Positions 11,678 through 13,510 of a stretch of DNA of 13,510 nt are shown in pieces; within the stretch, counting starts at the first letter, position 1; each line of letters starts with the position of its first letter. Source of the stretch: Prevotella sp. (GTDB lineage: Bacteria; Bacteroidota; Bacteroidia; Bacteroidales; Bacteroidaceae). The notes beneath the pieces are model-generated. The model made no database searches, had not been told where the DNA came from, and was given only the letters and a program-made list of their open reading frames with translations. The translations under genes and the position numbers were made by a program. The stretch spans positions 1 through 13,510 of the forward strand of contig JAJPZE010000092.1 in NCBI GenBank assembly GCA_021204565.1, in the 5' to 3' direction.

Positions 11678-13510
11678 ATGAAGCGGATATACGTGATTAT
11701 TCTTGTATTGTGGATGTCGATACCGGCGACGTATGCCGTGCCCGCACAACGCGGCGTGTATCAGACGATTACCTTGTCGGACGGGACGCAATTGCGGGCG
11801 GAGCTGCGCGGCGACGAGTTTATGGCGTATTGGCTCGGAGAGGACGGAGGGGCTTACGTCATGAATGAGACGACGGGGCTATATGAGGCGTCGGACTTGG
11901 AGCGAATGGCTCTTAAAGCTGACGCAAGACGCTCGGCCGAACAGAAGCCGGTAATGAAAGCACGCCGGCGAGTAACGCTCGGGGAGCCCGTTACGGAGTT
12001 TCAAGGCGAGAAGCGCGGACTCATTATCCTCGTCCAATTCGCAGATTTATCATTCGCCTCGGGGCACGACGCAGCCTTATACAACCGTATGGCGAACGAG
12101 GAGGGGTACACCGACGGCAACGGCGGAATCGGCAGCGTGCGTGATTACTTCATGGCGCAGAGCTATGGACAATTCACTATTGACTTCGATGTTGCGGGGC
12201 CTGTTACGCTCCCGAATAACTATGCTTACTACGGTCGCGATACCGACGGGGCGACGGTCAACCCGACGGGTATGGCGGAGCTGATAGAGACGGCGACGGC
12301 GGCTGTTGACGACGACATCGACTTCTCCGACTATGATTGGTCGGGCGATGGCGAGGCGGACCTCGTCTTCTTCGTCTATGCGGGCGAGGGTCAGAACAAC
12401 GGGGCAAGCTCGAACACCATCTGGCCCCATATGTCCACTTACTCGTCAATGTCCGGGGGCGGGACGCTGACGAGAGACGGGGTAACGGTAGATACGTATG
12501 CTTGCAGTTGCGAGGTGGGGAAATACAATGATATAGACGGCATCGGCACGATATGCCACGAGTTCTCGCATTGCTTCGGGTTGCCGGATGTGTACGATGT
12601 TGCCGGGACGTATAATAATTATGGTGTGGGCACTTGGGACGTACTCTCTTACGGCAACTATAACGGGCGGCAATACGGCGACGCGACTATTCCGGCGGGG
12701 TATACGAGCTACGAGCGTTGGTTCTGCGGGTGGATGGCGCCGACCGTATTAGACGAGGACCGCACGGTTGAGAATATGCAGCCATTGACGGATACGGGCG
12801 AGGCATACATTATATACAACGACGGGATGAGGAGCGAGTATTACCTGCTTGAGAACAGGGAGCAAAGCGGCTGGGATGCGGGCACGGCAGGCTCGGGACT
12901 TTTAGTTCTTCACGTTGATTACACGCCGTCGGCTTGGCGCAACAATAAGGTGAACAGCGGGTCGACGGAGCTTTACACCATCTTCGCGGCGAACAATATG
13001 AAGTATTCCGACAAGGAATCGGGGCATCCTTATCCGTACGGGGAGAATAACAGCCTGACTAACACGTCCTCTCCGGCGGCGGTCTTAAACAATGCGAACG
13101 CCGACGGGACGTACTTTATGAACAAGCCGGTAACGGATATAATACGTAATGAGGACGGGTCGGTATCGTTTTCTTTCGCCAACGAGAACGAATACACGCC
13201 CGACGAAGACGCGCCGGGCACTTATGTTTTTTACGAGAGTTTCAACCACTGTAACGGCACTGGGGGCAACGACGGCGTGTTCTCGGGCAGCCAGATTGGC
13301 GGGTCGGTATTGGCGGATGATGCGGATTACGCGACGTGGACGGGGAGTGTCGGCACGGTCGGTGCATATCGTTGTGCTTTTTCGGGTACGGGAATTATTG
13401 CGGGGAGTATGGTTACGCCGGAGATAACCACTACGGAGGACAGCCGCCTGCTGTTCCGCGCCGCGCCGTATACGGGGGACGGGACAACGCTCAACGTTGC
13501 GGTTGTGAGC
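11678..13510 (+). CDS. Secreted M6-family zinc metalloprotease, 3' end missing
   Basis: 611 codons are visible and the frame is still open at the window edge. A signal peptide (MKRIYVIILVLWMSIPATYA) precedes a propeptide-like region with ITLSDGTQLRAELRGDE (31-47) and YWLGEDGGAYV (51-61), the usual opening of M6 (immune-inhibitor-A-like) proteases. The catalytic domain begins near GLIILVQFAD (114-123) and contains the zinc motif HEFSHCFGLPD (294-304): His294 and His298 as ligands, Glu295 as catalytic base, Asp304 as probable third ligand. The segment WDVLSYGNY (320-328) lies where the Met-turn is expected but has Leu for Met. From about residue 545 a new beta domain starts (VFYESFNHCNGTGGNDGVFSG), common in Bacteroidota secreted proteins with C-terminal sorting domains. 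A type IX secretion tail is therefore plausible beyond the window but not seen. It has its own promoter. Confidence 0.93.
   Translation, partial: MKRIYVIILVLWMSIPATYAVPAQRGVYQTITLSDGTQLRAELRGDEFMAYWLGEDGGAYVMNETTGLYEASDLERMALKADARRSAEQKPVMKARRRVTLGEPVTEFQGEKRGLIILVQFADLSFASGHDAALYNRMANEEGYTDGNGGIGSVRDYFMAQSYGQFTIDFDVAGPVTLPNNYAYYGRDTDGATVNPTGMAELIETATAAVDDDIDFSDYDWSGDGEADLVFFVYAGEGQNNGASSNTIWPHMSTYSSMSGGGTLTRDGVTVDTYACSCEVGKYNDIDGIGTICHEFSHCFGLPDVYDVAGTYNNYGVGTWDVLSYGNYNGRQYGDATIPAGYTSYERWFCGWMAPTVLDEDRTVENMQPLTDTGEAYIIYNDGMRSEYYLLENREQSGWDAGTAGSGLLVLHVDYTPSAWRNNKVNSGSTELYTIFAANNMKYSDKESGHPYPYGENNSLTNTSSPAAVLNNANADGTYFMNKPVTDIIRNEDGSVSFSFANENEYTPDEDAPGTYVFYESFNHCNGTGGNDGVFSGSQIGGSVLADDADYATWTGSVGTVGAYRCAFSGTGIIAGSMVTPEITTTEDSRLLFRAAPYTGDGTTLNVAVVS

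Noticed and set aside
1..13510. Mobile elements, defence systems or phage genes
   Set aside because: No transposase, integrase, restriction, toxin-antitoxin or phage structural gene was found; all recognised genes are housekeeping or envelope functions.

Overview
The window looks like Bacteroidales (phylum Bacteroidota) chromosome. Three upstream regions carry the phylum's promoter form, TTTG, exactly 20 bases, then TAnnTTTG. Three more carry the TAnnTTTG element alone. Start codons lack a clear Shine-Dalgarno sequence, and the gene families (DUF2723/GT117 protein, Bacteroidota-type LptC, outer-membrane barrel, M6 protease that looks like a type IX secretion cargo) are typical of the group. 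I cannot name the genus.

Left part (1-1500): a minus-strand pair encodes a SpoU-class RNA methyltransferase and, 22 bases downstream, a two-helix membrane protein cut by the window edge. A gene-free stretch then separates them from the divergent fabD gene. It holds two blocks of 22-base-period repeats and a 13-bp perfect hairpin, and is the least ordinary part of the window.

Middle (1501-9100): a plus-strand run of fabD (malonyl-CoA:ACP transacylase), an intracellular GH13 glycosidase whose ATG directly follows the fabD stop, and a membrane-anchored metallophosphoesterase. This run meets a minus-strand operon tail to tail, with stop codons overlapping by four bases. The operon comprises a large DUF2723 membrane glycosyltransferase-like protein followed four bases later by a polysaccharide deacetylase with a GTG start. 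Both minus-strand genes suggest cell-envelope glycan work.

Right part (9240-13510): a minus-strand tRNA-Pro(UGG) with its own consensus promoter and a hairpin in its leader; about 250 bases of non-coding DNA rich in inverted repeats; then plus-strand genes for an outer-membrane beta-barrel protein, an overlapping or abutting LptC-like lipoprotein that must start at a non-ATG codon, and, from a separate strong promoter, a secreted M6-family zinc metalloprotease that runs off the window end.

Most of this is ordinary housekeeping and envelope content. I do not see a convincing new defence, mobile or biosynthetic system. The best leads are the 22-bp repeat region, the structured spacer before the barrel gene, the leader hairpin of the tRNA and the non-ATG, translationally coupled lptC.
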